Source: RPQJ01 sp963706755 (lineage in GTDB: Bacteria; Pseudomonadota; Gammaproteobacteria; Steroidobacterales; Steroidobacteraceae). Taken from it: a stretch of DNA of 64,000 nucleotides. A program made the translations under genes and the position numbers. A model generated the notes under the pieces. It ran no database searches, had not been told where the DNA came from, and saw nothing but the letters and a program-made list of their open reading frames with translations. The stretch spans positions 62,001 through 126,000 of the forward strand of contig CAVPNH010000003.1 in the NCBI GenBank assembly GCA_963706755.1, in the 5' to 3' direction. Positions 48,815 to 57,881 of the stretch are shown one piece after another (positions within the stretch are counted from its first letter, which is position 1; every line of letters begins with the position of its first letter).

Positions 48815-48863
48815 GCCGAAGGAATCGCCTTCGGCACGCCAGACGGGCTCCGTCCTGCGGAGC
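48815..48863 (+). terminator. Two adjacent hairpins after the glycosyltransferase gene
   Basis: GCCGAAGG-AATCG-CCTTCGGC (48815-48835) is a perfect 8-base stem six bases after the stop codon. A second, GCTCCG-TCCTG-CGGAGC, follows at 48847-48863. Neither has a T run. They separate the icd-aceK group from the kinase/phosphatase pair. Confidence 0.5.
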
Positions 48864-48913
48864 GGTCGCCACGGAATTCATTGCGGCCCAGGGGCCCACG
48901 GGAGGAGAGTTCG

Positions 48914-49873
48914 ATGCGGACACTGCCAGTACTCTCGCTGACCATTCTGCTCACCTGCGCCGGCGTCGCTTCGGCACAGGACGCCAACATCACCCTTCCC
49001 GTCCCCGAACTCGAGGGAATGCTGGGCAACGACCCGTTCACCATCGTAAGCGCCGAGATCAGTCGCCCCAAGGCCAAGGGCGACATCACGCTCAAGGCCG
49101 AGGTGTCGTTCGGCGGCAAGCCGCCGATCCGGTTGAAACTGCGCAAGGCCGAGCCGGGCGCCGAGAGCTTCAACAACGTTCCTCGTTACGATCTCGCGGC
49201 CTACGAGCTGCAGAAGCTCTTCCTCGACCCGCCGGAGTACGTCGTGCCTCCGACGTCCCTGCGTTTCGTCCCGCTGCCTGAGTTCCAGAAGTATTCCTCG
49301 CAGGTGAAGCGCACGTTCACCGGCGCGGACGAAGTGCTCTGCGTCCTCCAGTACTGGCTGCAGGACGTCAAGGTCATCGCCGACGTGTACCTGCCGACGC
49401 TCCTCGCGACGGACTCCGCCTATGCGCGTTACGTTGGGCAGATGAACATCCTCACCTTCCTCATCGAGCACGGCGACTCCAACGTAGGCAACTTCCTGAT
49501 ATCAAGGGCCGAGGTTGGTCCCCGCGTCTTCTCCGTGGACAACGGCGTCGCGTTCGCCGCGGGCGAGAGCGACCGGGGACGCCTGTGGGCGGACCTCCGA
49601 GTGGACCGGCTGCCTGCGGACGCTGTCGAGCGGCTGCGCCGCATCACGCCACAGGCCCTGCACGAGCGCCTGGACGTGGTCGCGCAATGGAAGCTCGAAG
49701 ACGGCCGGTTCGTCGCCGAGCCGCACGGGCCGGCTCTCTCCACGAATCGCGGCGTCCGGCGCGACGGTGAGACGGTGCAGATGGGGCTCACCCGGGTCGA
49801 AATCGAGCGACTCTGGACCCGGCTGCGCCGCCTGCTGGAAATGGTCGACGAGGGCCGAGTAAAGACTTTTTGA
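48914..49873 (+). CDS. Exported protein-kinase-like (atypical/FAM20-type) protein
   Basis: 319 residues with a clear signal peptide (LPVLSLTILLTCAGVASAQD) and a strong GGAGGAG ribosome site. The mature part fits a compact kinase fold. A beta-rich front contains IRLKLRKA (candidate ATP-binding Lys75 or Lys78), followed by a helix with acidic residues (PRYDLAAYELQKLFL). The catalytic loop reads IEHGDSNVGNFLI, with Asp188 as base and Asn193 for metal, and VFSVDNGVAF supplies the metal-binding Asp209 in the DFG position. This HxD-x4-N ... D-N-G layout is that of FAM20/HipA/phosphoinositide-type kinases. The target is unknown. Twelve bases upstream of the phosphatase gene. Confidence 0.68.
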   Translation: MRTLPVLSLTILLTCAGVASAQDANITLPVPELEGMLGNDPFTIVSAEISRPKAKGDITLKAEVSFGGKPPIRLKLRKAEPGAESFNNVPRYDLAAYELQKLFLDPPEYVVPPTSLRFVPLPEFQKYSSQVKRTFTGADEVLCVLQYWLQDVKVIADVYLPTLLATDSAYARYVGQMNILTFLIEHGDSNVGNFLISRAEVGPRVFSVDNGVAFAAGESDRGRLWADLRVDRLPADAVERLRRITPQALHERLDVVAQWKLEDGRFVAEPHGPALSTNRGVRRDGETVQMGLTRVEIERLWTRLRRLLEMVDEGRVKTF

Positions 49874-49885
49874 GGGCCTGGTGAC

Positions 49886-51886
49886 ATGAGAGGACCCTGC
49901 ATCCACGATCTGCGTCACCGCGCGACGCGCATCGTCCGCGCCGCGCTCGCGGCCACCGCAGTGCTCGCGGCCACCGCAGTGCCGCTCGCTCCTTGCGCGC
50001 AGGCCGCGGGCGAAGCGCCGCAGGTCGAGTGGAAGAACGTCGAGCGCGTGGTCGCGTTCGCAGACGTGCATGGCGCGTACGCCCAGCTCACCACCCTGCT
50101 CCAGTCCCAGGGCGTCGTGGATGGCGACCTGCACTGGAAGGCGGGCAGGACGCACCTCGTCAGCCTCGGCGACCTGCTCGACCGGGGCGACGACTCGCGC
50201 AGGGTCCTGGACCTCCTGATGCGCCTGCAGGTGGAGGCGCACACGGCAGGCGGCATGGTGCACGTCGTCGTCGGCAATCACGAGGCGATGAACGTGCTCG
50301 GCGACCTCCGCTACGTGAGCCTCGGCGAGTACGCGGCGTATGCCACCGACGAGGACGCAGCGACGCGCGACGCGCGACGGCGGGAGTTCCTGGCACGCGG
50401 CCCTGGCAGGACGGACGCCGACTTCGAGCGCCTCTTCCCGCCGGGCTATTTCGGCCACCGCAGGCTGCTGGGCCCCGATGGCCAGTATGGAAAGTGGCTG
50501 CTGGCGCAGTCCGCGATCATCGTCGTGAACGACACCGTGTACATGCACGGCGGGCCTTCACTCGTCCTCGGCAGCCGAAGCGTCGCCGAACTCGATCGCG
50601 ACTATTCGGCAGCGATTGCTGCCTACCTCTCGGCCGAGGCGGCACTGCGAGCCGCAGGCCTCACCGTGTTCGAGGACGCCTACGGAAAGCGCGCCGAGCT
50701 CGCACAGGCGCGCCTGGACGCGATGCCGGCGGGCGACGCGAAGACAGCACTCGCGCCACGGGTCGCGCGGTTCGCCCAGGCGGACGACGACCCGCTCCTC
50801 GGCCCCGCCGGACCCAACTGGTACCGGGGCGCCGCGCTCTGCAACGAGTGCGCCGAGGCCGACGTGCTCCGGCCTTTCCTGCGGCAGGCCGGCGTGAAGC
50901 GCGTCGTCGTCGGCCACACGGTCGCAAGGAACGAGACCGTCGTCTCGCGCTTCGACGGCGGACTCGTGAAGCTCGACGCCGGCATGAACCAGGCCTTCTA
51001 CCATGGCCGTCCCGCCGCGCTCATTTCGGACGCCTCGGGCTCGCGCGTCGCGTACGCGAGTCCGACGGTGGCGCCGGCCGACGTGCCCGCCGAGCCTCTG
51101 TACCTGAGCTCGCCGGTGGTCGACGAGGACACGGTCGCCACGATCCTGCGCGACGGCGAAGTCCAGCCGGTCGAAGCCTGCGCGCCCGGCGTGCTCCGGG
51201 TGCGCGTGACGCAGAATGGCCGCAGCGTGGACGCAATCTTCGAGGCAGCCTCGAAGGACACCGTCGACCGGGAACTCGCGGCCTACGGCCTCGACCGCCT
51301 GCTCCGGCTCGGTCTCGTGCCTGCAACCGTGGCACGCACCTACGAGGGCGCAGGAGGCGTGCTGCAGGGCCGCCCGGCCAGTTGGGCGAGCGAACAGGAC
51401 CGCCAGAACATTGCAGCCGGGACGCGCGCCGGACTCACCTGCCAGGCAATCTCCATGGCCGCCAGGGATGCACCTGCGCGCAGGCCGCTGGCCGCCGGTG
51501 CGGTGCCGCCCCGCCTGCCCGCAGGCGGCTACTGCGACGTAAACGCCGAGTTCCAGCTCGCATATGCGTTCGACGCGCTGATCGGCAACCAGGCCCGCAC
51601 CCTCGACCGATACCTCTACGACCTCGACCCGACCCTGCAGGCGCGCGGACTGTCTCTGCTTCTGACAGGGCACGGCTCTGCCTTCGGCACCGGGACGAAG
51701 TTCCCCGGGCCATTCGAGACGGCGCTTGCGAAGACCGGACCGGAGATGCGCTCGCGCCTCGGGCGACTGGACGCCGCGAGCGTGAAGTCGGCGATCGGCC
51801 GGTGGATCGGCGATCCCGAGATCAAGGCACTGCTCGCACGCCGCGACCGGATCCTGGAACTCGCGCAGTCGCCGGCCGCACGCTGA
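49886..51886 (+). CDS. Exported metallophosphatase fused to a degenerate kinase-like domain
   Basis: 666 residues with a signal peptide (AALAATAVLAATAVPLAPCA). Residues 55-375 are a calcineurin-type phosphatase of the Shewanella-like group: FADVHGAY (Asp60, His62), LGDLLDRGDDS (Asp96), VVGNHEAMNVLGD (Asn131, His132), YMHGGPS and VVGHT. Residues about 425-666 look like a kinase fold whose key residues are lost: AIFEAASKD has Glu453 where AIFK is usual; DRELAAYGLDRLLRLGLVPA keeps the helix-C Glu; IGNQARTLDRYLYD (566-579) lacks the catalytic Asp and metal Asn of the GNxDRxxxN pattern; and LLLTGHGSAF has Gly for the metal Asp of LIDHG. So phosphatase active, kinase part probably only binding. Confidence 0.72.
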   Translation: MRGPCIHDLRHRATRIVRAALAATAVLAATAVPLAPCAQAAGEAPQVEWKNVERVVAFADVHGAYAQLTTLLQSQGVVDGDLHWKAGRTHLVSLGDLLDRGDDSRRVLDLLMRLQVEAHTAGGMVHVVVGNHEAMNVLGDLRYVSLGEYAAYATDEDAATRDARRREFLARGPGRTDADFERLFPPGYFGHRRLLGPDGQYGKWLLAQSAIIVVNDTVYMHGGPSLVLGSRSVAELDRDYSAAIAAYLSAEAALRAAGLTVFEDAYGKRAELAQARLDAMPAGDAKTALAPRVARFAQADDDPLLGPAGPNWYRGAALCNECAEADVLRPFLRQAGVKRVVVGHTVARNETVVSRFDGGLVKLDAGMNQAFYHGRPAALISDASGSRVAYASPTVAPADVPAEPLYLSSPVVDEDTVATILRDGEVQPVEACAPGVLRVRVTQNGRSVDAIFEAASKDTVDRELAAYGLDRLLRLGLVPATVARTYEGAGGVLQGRPASWASEQDRQNIAAGTRAGLTCQAISMAARDAPARRPLAAGAVPPRLPAGGYCDVNAEFQLAYAFDALIGNQARTLDRYLYDLDPTLQARGLSLLLTGHGSAFGTGTKFPGPFETALAKTGPEMRSRLGRLDAASVKSAIGRWIGDPEIKALLARRDRILELAQSPAAR

Positions 51887-51900
51887 GGGCCGGCCCTCAG
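51883..51900. terminator. Perfect 18-base palindrome holding both convergent stop codons
   Basis: CTGAGGGCCGGCCCTCAG is its own complement. It contains the TGA of the phosphatase gene (51884-51886) on one strand and the TGA of the transporter gene (51897-51899) on the other. It could act as a two-way terminator, though no T run follows. Confidence 0.5.
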
Positions 51901-53554
51901 CCCCTGCGCAGGACGGCCGAGCGAACCACGAAGCTGCTCCTGGCCGTCAGGCCATCCACGTCGCTCGCAACGACGGTCACCGTGAACTCTTCCACGCAGT
52001 TGTGCGGGGGCCTGCCATCGAAGCAGTGCCGCGCCGAATCGAAGCGCAGCCAGCCGGGCAACGGGCGGCCGTCCGAAAGGCACGCCGACAGGTACAGCAC
52101 GTCGCCCGGATCCGCGTCCACGAAGGACTCCTCGTGCACGAAGTGCTCGAGCGACGCACCTGGAAAGTACTCGAGATCGTCGATCGGCCGGTTCGCCTCG
52201 GGCGCTGCATTCATGACGCTCTCCCGGGCCTTGCGCGCGAACTCCCGGCCGATCGCGATCGCGAGGCCGATCCATACGAGCGCGAGCAGCAGGTTCAGCG
52301 CCGCGAAGGTGGGCGCCTCCCATCCCAGCCAGTTGAGGCCGACGTAGACGACGCCAGCCTGTATCAGGTCGCCGATGCGCCAGAAGAACGTGTCTATGGC
52401 GGTCTTGCCTTCGTACTTCGCGTCCCGGTCCACCGGCAGGAACAGCGCCTGCCGCGTCGTGTTCATGAGCGAATAGTCGGTGGCGTTCTCCGCGATCTTC
52501 ACAAGGCGGATCAGGGTGAAGATCGGCACGAAGCCGATGAGCAGCGGCGACAGCGCGAGCAGCCCGTAGCCGATCGCCACGACTACCGGTGGATGACGAG
52601 CGCGCCCTTCACACCCACGGTCCGGTAGATCCGGGCCACCAGGAAGAGCTGGATCGTGAGCCCGACCACCGTCGTCCAGAACTGGTAGCTGCCGTAGAAC
52701 TCGGCGATCAGCACGCCCGGGTCGAGTGCGCCCCCGCTCGCCGCGGTGCGGGTCGCCGCCGCAAGCTGCACGTAGTGGGCCAGGATGAACTCGCCCGTCG
52801 TGTTGATCCAGTTGAGCAGCACGACCAGCAGCGCCACCAGCAGCAGGTAGCGGTCGCGCAGCACGAGGCCGATGCCGCCGAGCAGCTTCGGCAGCGCCTT
52901 GCCGTGCTCGGCCGCGATCGCCCGGGAGCCCTCGGGAACCGCTGCCCGCTCCGGCCCGATCAGCCACAGCGTCGCGAGCAGGAGCAGCGACGAGGCGATC
53001 ATCAGCCCGACGGGCGTGAGCGCCGCCACGGCTAGCTGGGCGGTCTTCGCGCCGGCCAGCGCGCCGACGTTGGCGCCGACCATGATGACGGGAAACAGGC
53101 GCTGCCCGCTCTTCACGTTGAGGCTGTCGGCGGCGAACGCCCACAGCTGCGACACGACCATGATCCCGTAGATGCTCGCCCAGACGAAGAACACGAAGGC
53201 GACGGAAATCCCCGACCACGAGGCGGCCGCGAACAGCCAAAGGTTGACCGCGAAGAACACCGTCACGGCCCGCAGGAGGCGCGCCCCGTCGAGCCTGCGC
53301 CGCACCAGCCCGTACAGCGGCACGAGCATCATGAGCACCAGCGCCGTGATCGCGACGCCGTAGGAGCGCACTTCCGCCGAGTACTTCGTGAGCATCAGCG
53401 CTTCGCGCAGCGCCTTCACGACCTGGTACGAGAAGAGCATCAGGAACGCGTGCGTCGCGAACATGAGGACGCCGCGGCCCTCGCCAGGACGCACGCGAGT
53501 GAACAGCGTCAGCAGGCGCTCGAACGGAGTGAGACCAGAGCGTCGCGTGAGCAT
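51897..53554 (-). CDS. Npt1/Npt2-like (ATP/ADP-translocase-type) transporter with C-terminal cadherin-like domain
   Basis: About 550 residues over one frame break near 52590. The first 430 hold eleven to twelve helices: FATHAFLMLFSYQVVKALRE (the conserved basic helix 1 of nucleotide transporters), SQLWAFAADSLNVKSGQRLF, VIMVGANVGALAGAKTAQLA, then IFTLIRLVKIAENATDYSLM and NTTRQALFLPVDRDAKYEGK, which are hallmark blocks of the TlcC/Npt family. The last 80 residues, past the membrane, form a putative Ig/CADG-type domain (DPGDVLYLSACLSDGRPLPG, WLRFDSARHCFDGRPPHN, FTVTVVASDVDGL). Its start overlaps the stop of the upstream regulator gene (TGATG). Confidence 0.75.
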
Positions 53555-55902
53555 CAGGACCTCTTGGGAGCCATGGGCCCGAGCTGCGGATCCGCCAGCA
53601 GGAGCTTGCGGGAATAGCCGAGCTCGAGCGCGTGGGCAATCGCCTTGACGGCGGCCCCGCGGTCATTACGGTCCGCCTGCGTGAGCGCGATGTACATCTG
53701 CGCGTACATGTCCTTGTCGCCGATCAGCTCCGCGCGAGCCAGCGCGCGCGCCGAAGCCTGGGGGTTCCCAGCCCGGCCGCTGTAGTAGGCGAGCGCGGCC
53801 CATACCGCTGCTTCCGTCGGATCGATCTTCAAGGCACTCTCCGCCAGGCTGCAGGCCCTCCGGTAGAGCTGGACCGCGTCCGGACGGCGGCCGGGGACCT
53901 GCCACAGGGCGTCCGCGAGCGCGCTCACCACCGAGTGGTCGTCCGACGCGAGTGCCTGCGCGCTTTCATACTGGCTGACGGCCTCCGGGAATCGCCTCTG
54001 ATAGTAGTACAAGGTACCGAGATTGGAGTGCGCGGAGCGCGTCGGCTCGATGGCCAGCGACTTCTCGAAGGTACGGGCCGCCTCGTCCAGCCGCTCGTCC
54101 ATCAGCAGCGCCGCACCGAGATTGTTGAGCGCCGACGCATTGCCCGGGGCGAGCTCGGCGGATCTTCGGTACTCGGCAACCGACTCCCCGATACGGCCCG
54201 CGCGGAACAGGAAGCCCCCGAGGGCGTTGTGCGTGCGCCAGTAGGCGGGCTCGACCTCAATGGCCTTGCGGTAGCTGCGCTCGGCGTCCGCGCTCCGTCC
54301 CTCGTCTTCCAGGGCTTCCCCGAGACCCATCTGCACGTCGGCGTCGCGTGGGCGAACGGTCGCCAGCCGCGCATAGACGGCCTCCGCCTGCTCGTGGCGA
54401 CCGCTTGCGAGGTACAGCCGCCCAAGCGCCATCTCTGACTCCTCGCGCGAAGGCTCGAGTTCGAGCGCCTTGCGGCAGGACTCCTCGGCCGCCGTCACGT
54501 CGGCAGTGGCCTTCGTCCGGTTGTAGCGCTGCAGGTGCACCTCGCAGAGACCCGCGTACGCGCGCGCCAGGCCGGGATCGAGCTGCAGCGCCTCGTGAAA
54601 GAGGCCGCCGGCCCTGTCGAGTTCGCTCAGCGTTCCCGCCGCGCGCAGCGCCGACGTGCCGGCCAGGTAGAGGTCGTAGGCCGCCAGGTTGGGCACGCCT
54701 TCGCGCTTCAGGCGGCGCTCCGCCTCCGGTGTCAGCACGACCTCGAGCGCCTTGGTGATCGACCGCGAGATGTTGTCCTGGATGGCGATGACGTCGGCCC
54801 AGTCGCTGTCGTAGGTCCCGGCCCAGAGGTGGTAGCCGGTCAGGGTGTCGATGAGCTGCACCGTGACCCGCAGCTTGTCCTTGTCGCGTCGAACGCTGCC
54901 CTCGAGCACGTTGCGCACGCCCAGCGCCGCGCCGATCTTCCTCACGTCGACGCTCTGGCCCTTGAACTCGAATGCCGACGTCCGCGCGGCGACGCGCAGC
55001 CCCGGGATCTGCGCGAGCTGCGCCGAGATTTCCTCGGCGAAGCCGTCACCCAGGTAGCCGCTCTTCCCGCCCGAAGTCATGTCGACCAGCGGCAGCACCG
55101 CGACCGAACGCTGGTCGAGCTCGGCGGCCTGGAGCGCCGGACCGCTCGCCTCCCCGATCGATCGCCACCAGGCAAATCCCGTGACGCCCGCCATCAAGGC
55201 GACGCCCGCCACGAGCCACGGCGCGATGGCCTTTCGCGCCCTCGGCAGCGGCACCCGCGCTGTGTCCCCGGAATCGAGCACGATGCCGGCCGGCGTGATC
55301 TCGTAGGACCACGCCAGCATCCCGATGATCGGGATGCCGATCACCGCGAGGATCGTGAGCGCGGTAATCCACCAGTCGGGGAAGTGCAGCGGCTGGAATG
55401 TCACCTGCGCGACCTGCAGCACGATGAACATGCCCACGAGGTACGCGGAGAGCACCTTGAACACGCTGCGACGCCGCAGCTCGGAGATGAACTTCTGGGC
55501 GCTGGCAGCCCAGGGGCTGCCGATCACGACCGCGGCAGGGTCGATCGCCTTGATTGTCGCGCCCGGCATCTCGAGCGGCTCGAAGTGCGCGATCAACGCG
55601 TATCCGCGCCCGGCCACCTTGACGATGTAGCGCGGATTCTCGCGCGTGTCGCCAAGCAGCCTGCGCAGGTCGCGCACGGTCGCCCGGAGCATTTCGTCGG
55701 TTGCGTCCTCGTGGGGCCACGCTCCGTCAAGCAGGACCTGCCGATCCACGACCTCGCCGTGCCGGGCTGCAAGGATCTGCAGGATCCGGGCGTGGTGGGG
55801 AGCGAGCGGATGGGAGCGGCCGTTACCTGTGACGCGGCCGAGCCGCGGCTCGACGACCCAGTCCGCCAGCCGGAACCCGCCCTCGAGGTCGTTGGCATCC
55901 AT
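53554..55902 (-). CDS. CadC/ToxR-type membrane regulator with TPR domain
   Basis: 782 residues (an ATG six bases earlier is also possible). Residues 10-105 are an OmpR-type winged helix (ILAARHGEVVDRQVLLDGAW, MLRATVRDLRRLLGDTREN, YIVKVAGRGYALIA). Three hydrophobic segments follow: VLSAYLVGMFIVLQVAQVTF, TALTILAVIGIPIIGMLAWS and PWLVAGVALMAGVTGFAWW. Then comes a TolB-N/FlgO-like domain (VAVLPLVDMTSGGKSGYLGD, ARTSAFEFKGQSVDVRKIGA, VRNVLEGSVRRDKDKLRVTV) and about eight TPRs. Such proteins sense a signal through the TPR part and bind DNA through the N-terminal part. The likely targets are its neighbours. Confidence 0.87.
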   Translation of the reverse strand: MDANDLEGGFRLADWVVEPRLGRVTGNGRSHPLAPHHARILQILAARHGEVVDRQVLLDGAWPHEDATDEMLRATVRDLRRLLGDTRENPRYIVKVAGRGYALIAHFEPLEMPGATIKAIDPAAVVIGSPWAASAQKFISELRRRSVFKVLSAYLVGMFIVLQVAQVTFQPLHFPDWWITALTILAVIGIPIIGMLAWSYEITPAGIVLDSGDTARVPLPRARKAIAPWLVAGVALMAGVTGFAWWRSIGEASGPALQAAELDQRSVAVLPLVDMTSGGKSGYLGDGFAEEISAQLAQIPGLRVAARTSAFEFKGQSVDVRKIGAALGVRNVLEGSVRRDKDKLRVTVQLIDTLTGYHLWAGTYDSDWADVIAIQDNISRSITKALEVVLTPEAERRLKREGVPNLAAYDLYLAGTSALRAAGTLSELDRAGGLFHEALQLDPGLARAYAGLCEVHLQRYNRTKATADVTAAEESCRKALELEPSREESEMALGRLYLASGRHEQAEAVYARLATVRPRDADVQMGLGEALEDEGRSADAERSYRKAIEVEPAYWRTHNALGGFLFRAGRIGESVAEYRRSAELAPGNASALNNLGAALLMDERLDEAARTFEKSLAIEPTRSAHSNLGTLYYYQRRFPEAVSQYESAQALASDDHSVVSALADALWQVPGRRPDAVQLYRRACSLAESALKIDPTEAAVWAALAYYSGRAGNPQASARALARAELIGDKDMYAQMYIALTQADRNDRGAAVKAIAHALELGYSRKLLLADPQLGPMAPKRS

Positions 55903-55941
55903 GACCATTCGACTCTGGAGTTCCCCTCTTGTGACTCTGGA

Positions 55942-57108
55942 TCATAGCAGAGCCAACGCCTGCCGCAGGTCGTCCACCAGGTCGTCCGGATCCTCGATTC
56001 CGACGGACAGCCGAACGGTGCCGGGACCGATGTCGGACCACGCGCGCTGCTCCGCCGTGAATCCGCGCGGCTGCTGCATCGCGGGCGGCACGACCAGCGA
56101 TTCCGTGGAGCCGAGGCTCGAGGTGAGCTCGAAGAGTTCGAGTGCCTCGGCAAAGCGCGTACCGGCCTCGAGCCCCGCGGCGAGATCGAACGTGACCATG
56201 GTTCCGAAGCTGTACATCTGGCGCGTCGCGAGCGCGTGACCGGGGTCCGTCCGCAGGCCCGGGTACCTCACCCTGGAGACCGCCGGATGCGATGCGAGGA
56301 ATTCCGCGACACGCGCGGCATTGCGGCACTGGCAGTCCCAGCGCACGAAATAGGTCTTGAGGCCACGGAGGATCAGGTAGGCCGCGTGCGGGTCCAGCGT
56401 GGGGCCCAGGCGCGTGAAGTCGTCGCGCATGGCATCGATGAGTTCACGCCGGCCGATGATGGCGCCGCCCATCACGTCGCCGTGGCCGGATGCGAACTTG
56501 GTCAGGCTGTGGGCGTAGAGGTCCACGTCGAACTGGCCGTGGTTGTGCAGGCCCGCGAGCGTGTTGTCGAGCAGCGTCAGCGCGCCGTGCGCGCGCGCGA
56601 GCCCGGTGACGCGCTCGAGGTCGGCGACCTTCAGGACGGGGTTGGTCGGGCATTCGAAGACCACGACGCGCGTCGGCTTCGTCGCGAGCGTCCGCTCGAG
56701 CGACGCGTAGTCGGTCACTGCGAGCATGGTGGCCGACACGCCATAGCGAGCGAGGGCACGCTGGATGAACCCGCGCGTCGGCTGGTACGACTCCGCGAAG
56801 TACACGACGTGATCCCCGGCCTTGAGCAGCGCGAACAGCGTGGTCGAGATTGCGGCGATGCCCGACCCCGTGAGCAGGCAGGCGTCGCGCTCCTGCAGGT
56901 CCGCAAGCGCGACCTCGAGCTGCGTCAGGGTCGGGTTCGAGACGCGCGAGTAGTAGTAACCCTCCCGTTCGCCACCGAAGTACTTCTGGGTCTCGGCGAC
57001 GTCGTCGAAGGTGAACTTGACCGACTGGTAGATCGGCGCGACCAGCGGCCGGTTGTCGGGCGGCAGTGGCACGCCAGGCAGGTGCGTGACCCGCGTGCGC
57101 TTCTTCAT
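55942..57108 (-). CDS. Cys/Met metabolism PLP-dependent lyase or synthase
   Basis: 388 residues, trans-sulfuration family (cystathionine gamma-synthase / gamma-lyase / methionine gamma-lyase). Motifs: YYYSRVSNPTLTQLEVALAD, LLTGSGIAAISTTLFALLKA, VVFECPTNPVLKVADLERVT, LLDNTLAGLHNHGQFDVDLY and HSLTKFASGHGDVMGGAIIG with the PLP lysine, then SLGSTESLVVPPAMQQPRGF. Sequence alone does not separate lyase from synthase. Next to an omega-amidase and a methionine-type aminotransferase (four-base overlap), so a role in methionine or thioether breakdown or recycling is likely. Confidence 0.9.
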   Translation of the reverse strand: MKKRTRVTHLPGVPLPPDNRPLVAPIYQSVKFTFDDVAETQKYFGGEREGYYYSRVSNPTLTQLEVALADLQERDACLLTGSGIAAISTTLFALLKAGDHVVYFAESYQPTRGFIQRALARYGVSATMLAVTDYASLERTLATKPTRVVVFECPTNPVLKVADLERVTGLARAHGALTLLDNTLAGLHNHGQFDVDLYAHSLTKFASGHGDVMGGAIIGRRELIDAMRDDFTRLGPTLDPHAAYLILRGLKTYFVRWDCQCRNAARVAEFLASHPAVSRVRYPGLRTDPGHALATRQMYSFGTMVTFDLAAGLEAGTRFAEALELFELTSSLGSTESLVVPPAMQQPRGFTAEQRAWSDIGPGTVRLSVGIEDPDDLVDDLRQALALL

Positions 57109-57881
57109 TTCAGCTCGAACGCGTCGGCGTCGAGGTCCGCCGGGAATTTCACGCGATGGGCCCGGAGCGATTCCATGTCGAGCACGGCCGTCTCGACCCG
57201 GTCACCGCCTCCCTCGCTCGAGAGCGGCTGCCCGAGGAAGTCCAGCGCGACGCTGTCGCCCGCGTAGCTCACGGCGTTGCCGTCGCGGCCGATACGGTTC
57301 ACGCCCGCGACGTAGCACAGGTTCTCGATCGCGCGGGCCCGCAGCAGCGCCGCCCACGCGTGGGCACGGCGTGCCGGCCAGTTCGCAACGTAGAGCAGGA
57401 GGTCGTAGTCGCCGCGGCTGCGACTCCAGACGGGGAAGCGCAGGTCGTAGCAGATGAGCGGGCAGACGCGCCAGCCCTTGAGTTCCACGGTGAGCCGCGA
57501 ACCACCCGCAGCGTAGTGCTCGTGCTCGCCCGCCATGCGGAACAGGTGCCGCTTGTCGTAATGGGCAAGCGACCCGTCCGGGCGGGCCCACACCAGGCGG
57601 TTGAAATGACGGCCCTGGTCGCGGACGATCAGGCTGCCGGTGATCACGCAGCCCATCGCCGCCGCTTCCTCGCGCATCCACCCGACCGTCGGCCCATTCA
57701 TGGACTCGGCGAGTGCCCCCACGTTCATGGTGAATCCCGTCGAGAACATCTCCGGGAGAACGATCAGGTCCGTGTGCCCCGCCAGCCCCCGGAAATGTTC
57801 CGCGAGCCGGTGGCGATTCGCGGCCGGGCCCTCCCAGGCGATCTCGGACTGTACGAGCGTGACCCGCAGATGTGGATTCAT
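57105..57881 (-). CDS. Omega-amidase (nitrilase family, YafV/Nit2-like)
   Basis: 258 residues. The carbon-nitrogen hydrolase triad is visible: Glu in LIVLPEMFSTGF, Lys in LAHYDKRHLFRMAGEHEHY and Cys in RVCPLICYDLRFPVWSRSR. The end NRIGRDGNAVSYAGDSVALD fits the YafV/Nit2 subgroup. It hydrolyses 2-oxoglutaramate or 2-oxosuccinamate left after transamination with Gln or Asn. Overlaps of four bases with both neighbours (aminotransferase before, PLP lyase after) support coupling to methionine transamination. Confidence 0.9.
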   Translation of the reverse strand: MNPHLRVTLVQSEIAWEGPAANRHRLAEHFRGLAGHTDLIVLPEMFSTGFTMNVGALAESMNGPTVGWMREEAAAMGCVITGSLIVRDQGRHFNRLVWARPDGSLAHYDKRHLFRMAGEHEHYAAGGSRLTVELKGWRVCPLICYDLRFPVWSRSRGDYDLLLYVANWPARRAHAWAALLRARAIENLCYVAGVNRIGRDGNAVSYAGDSVALDFLGQPLSSEGGGDRVETAVLDMESLRAHRVKFPADLDADAFELK

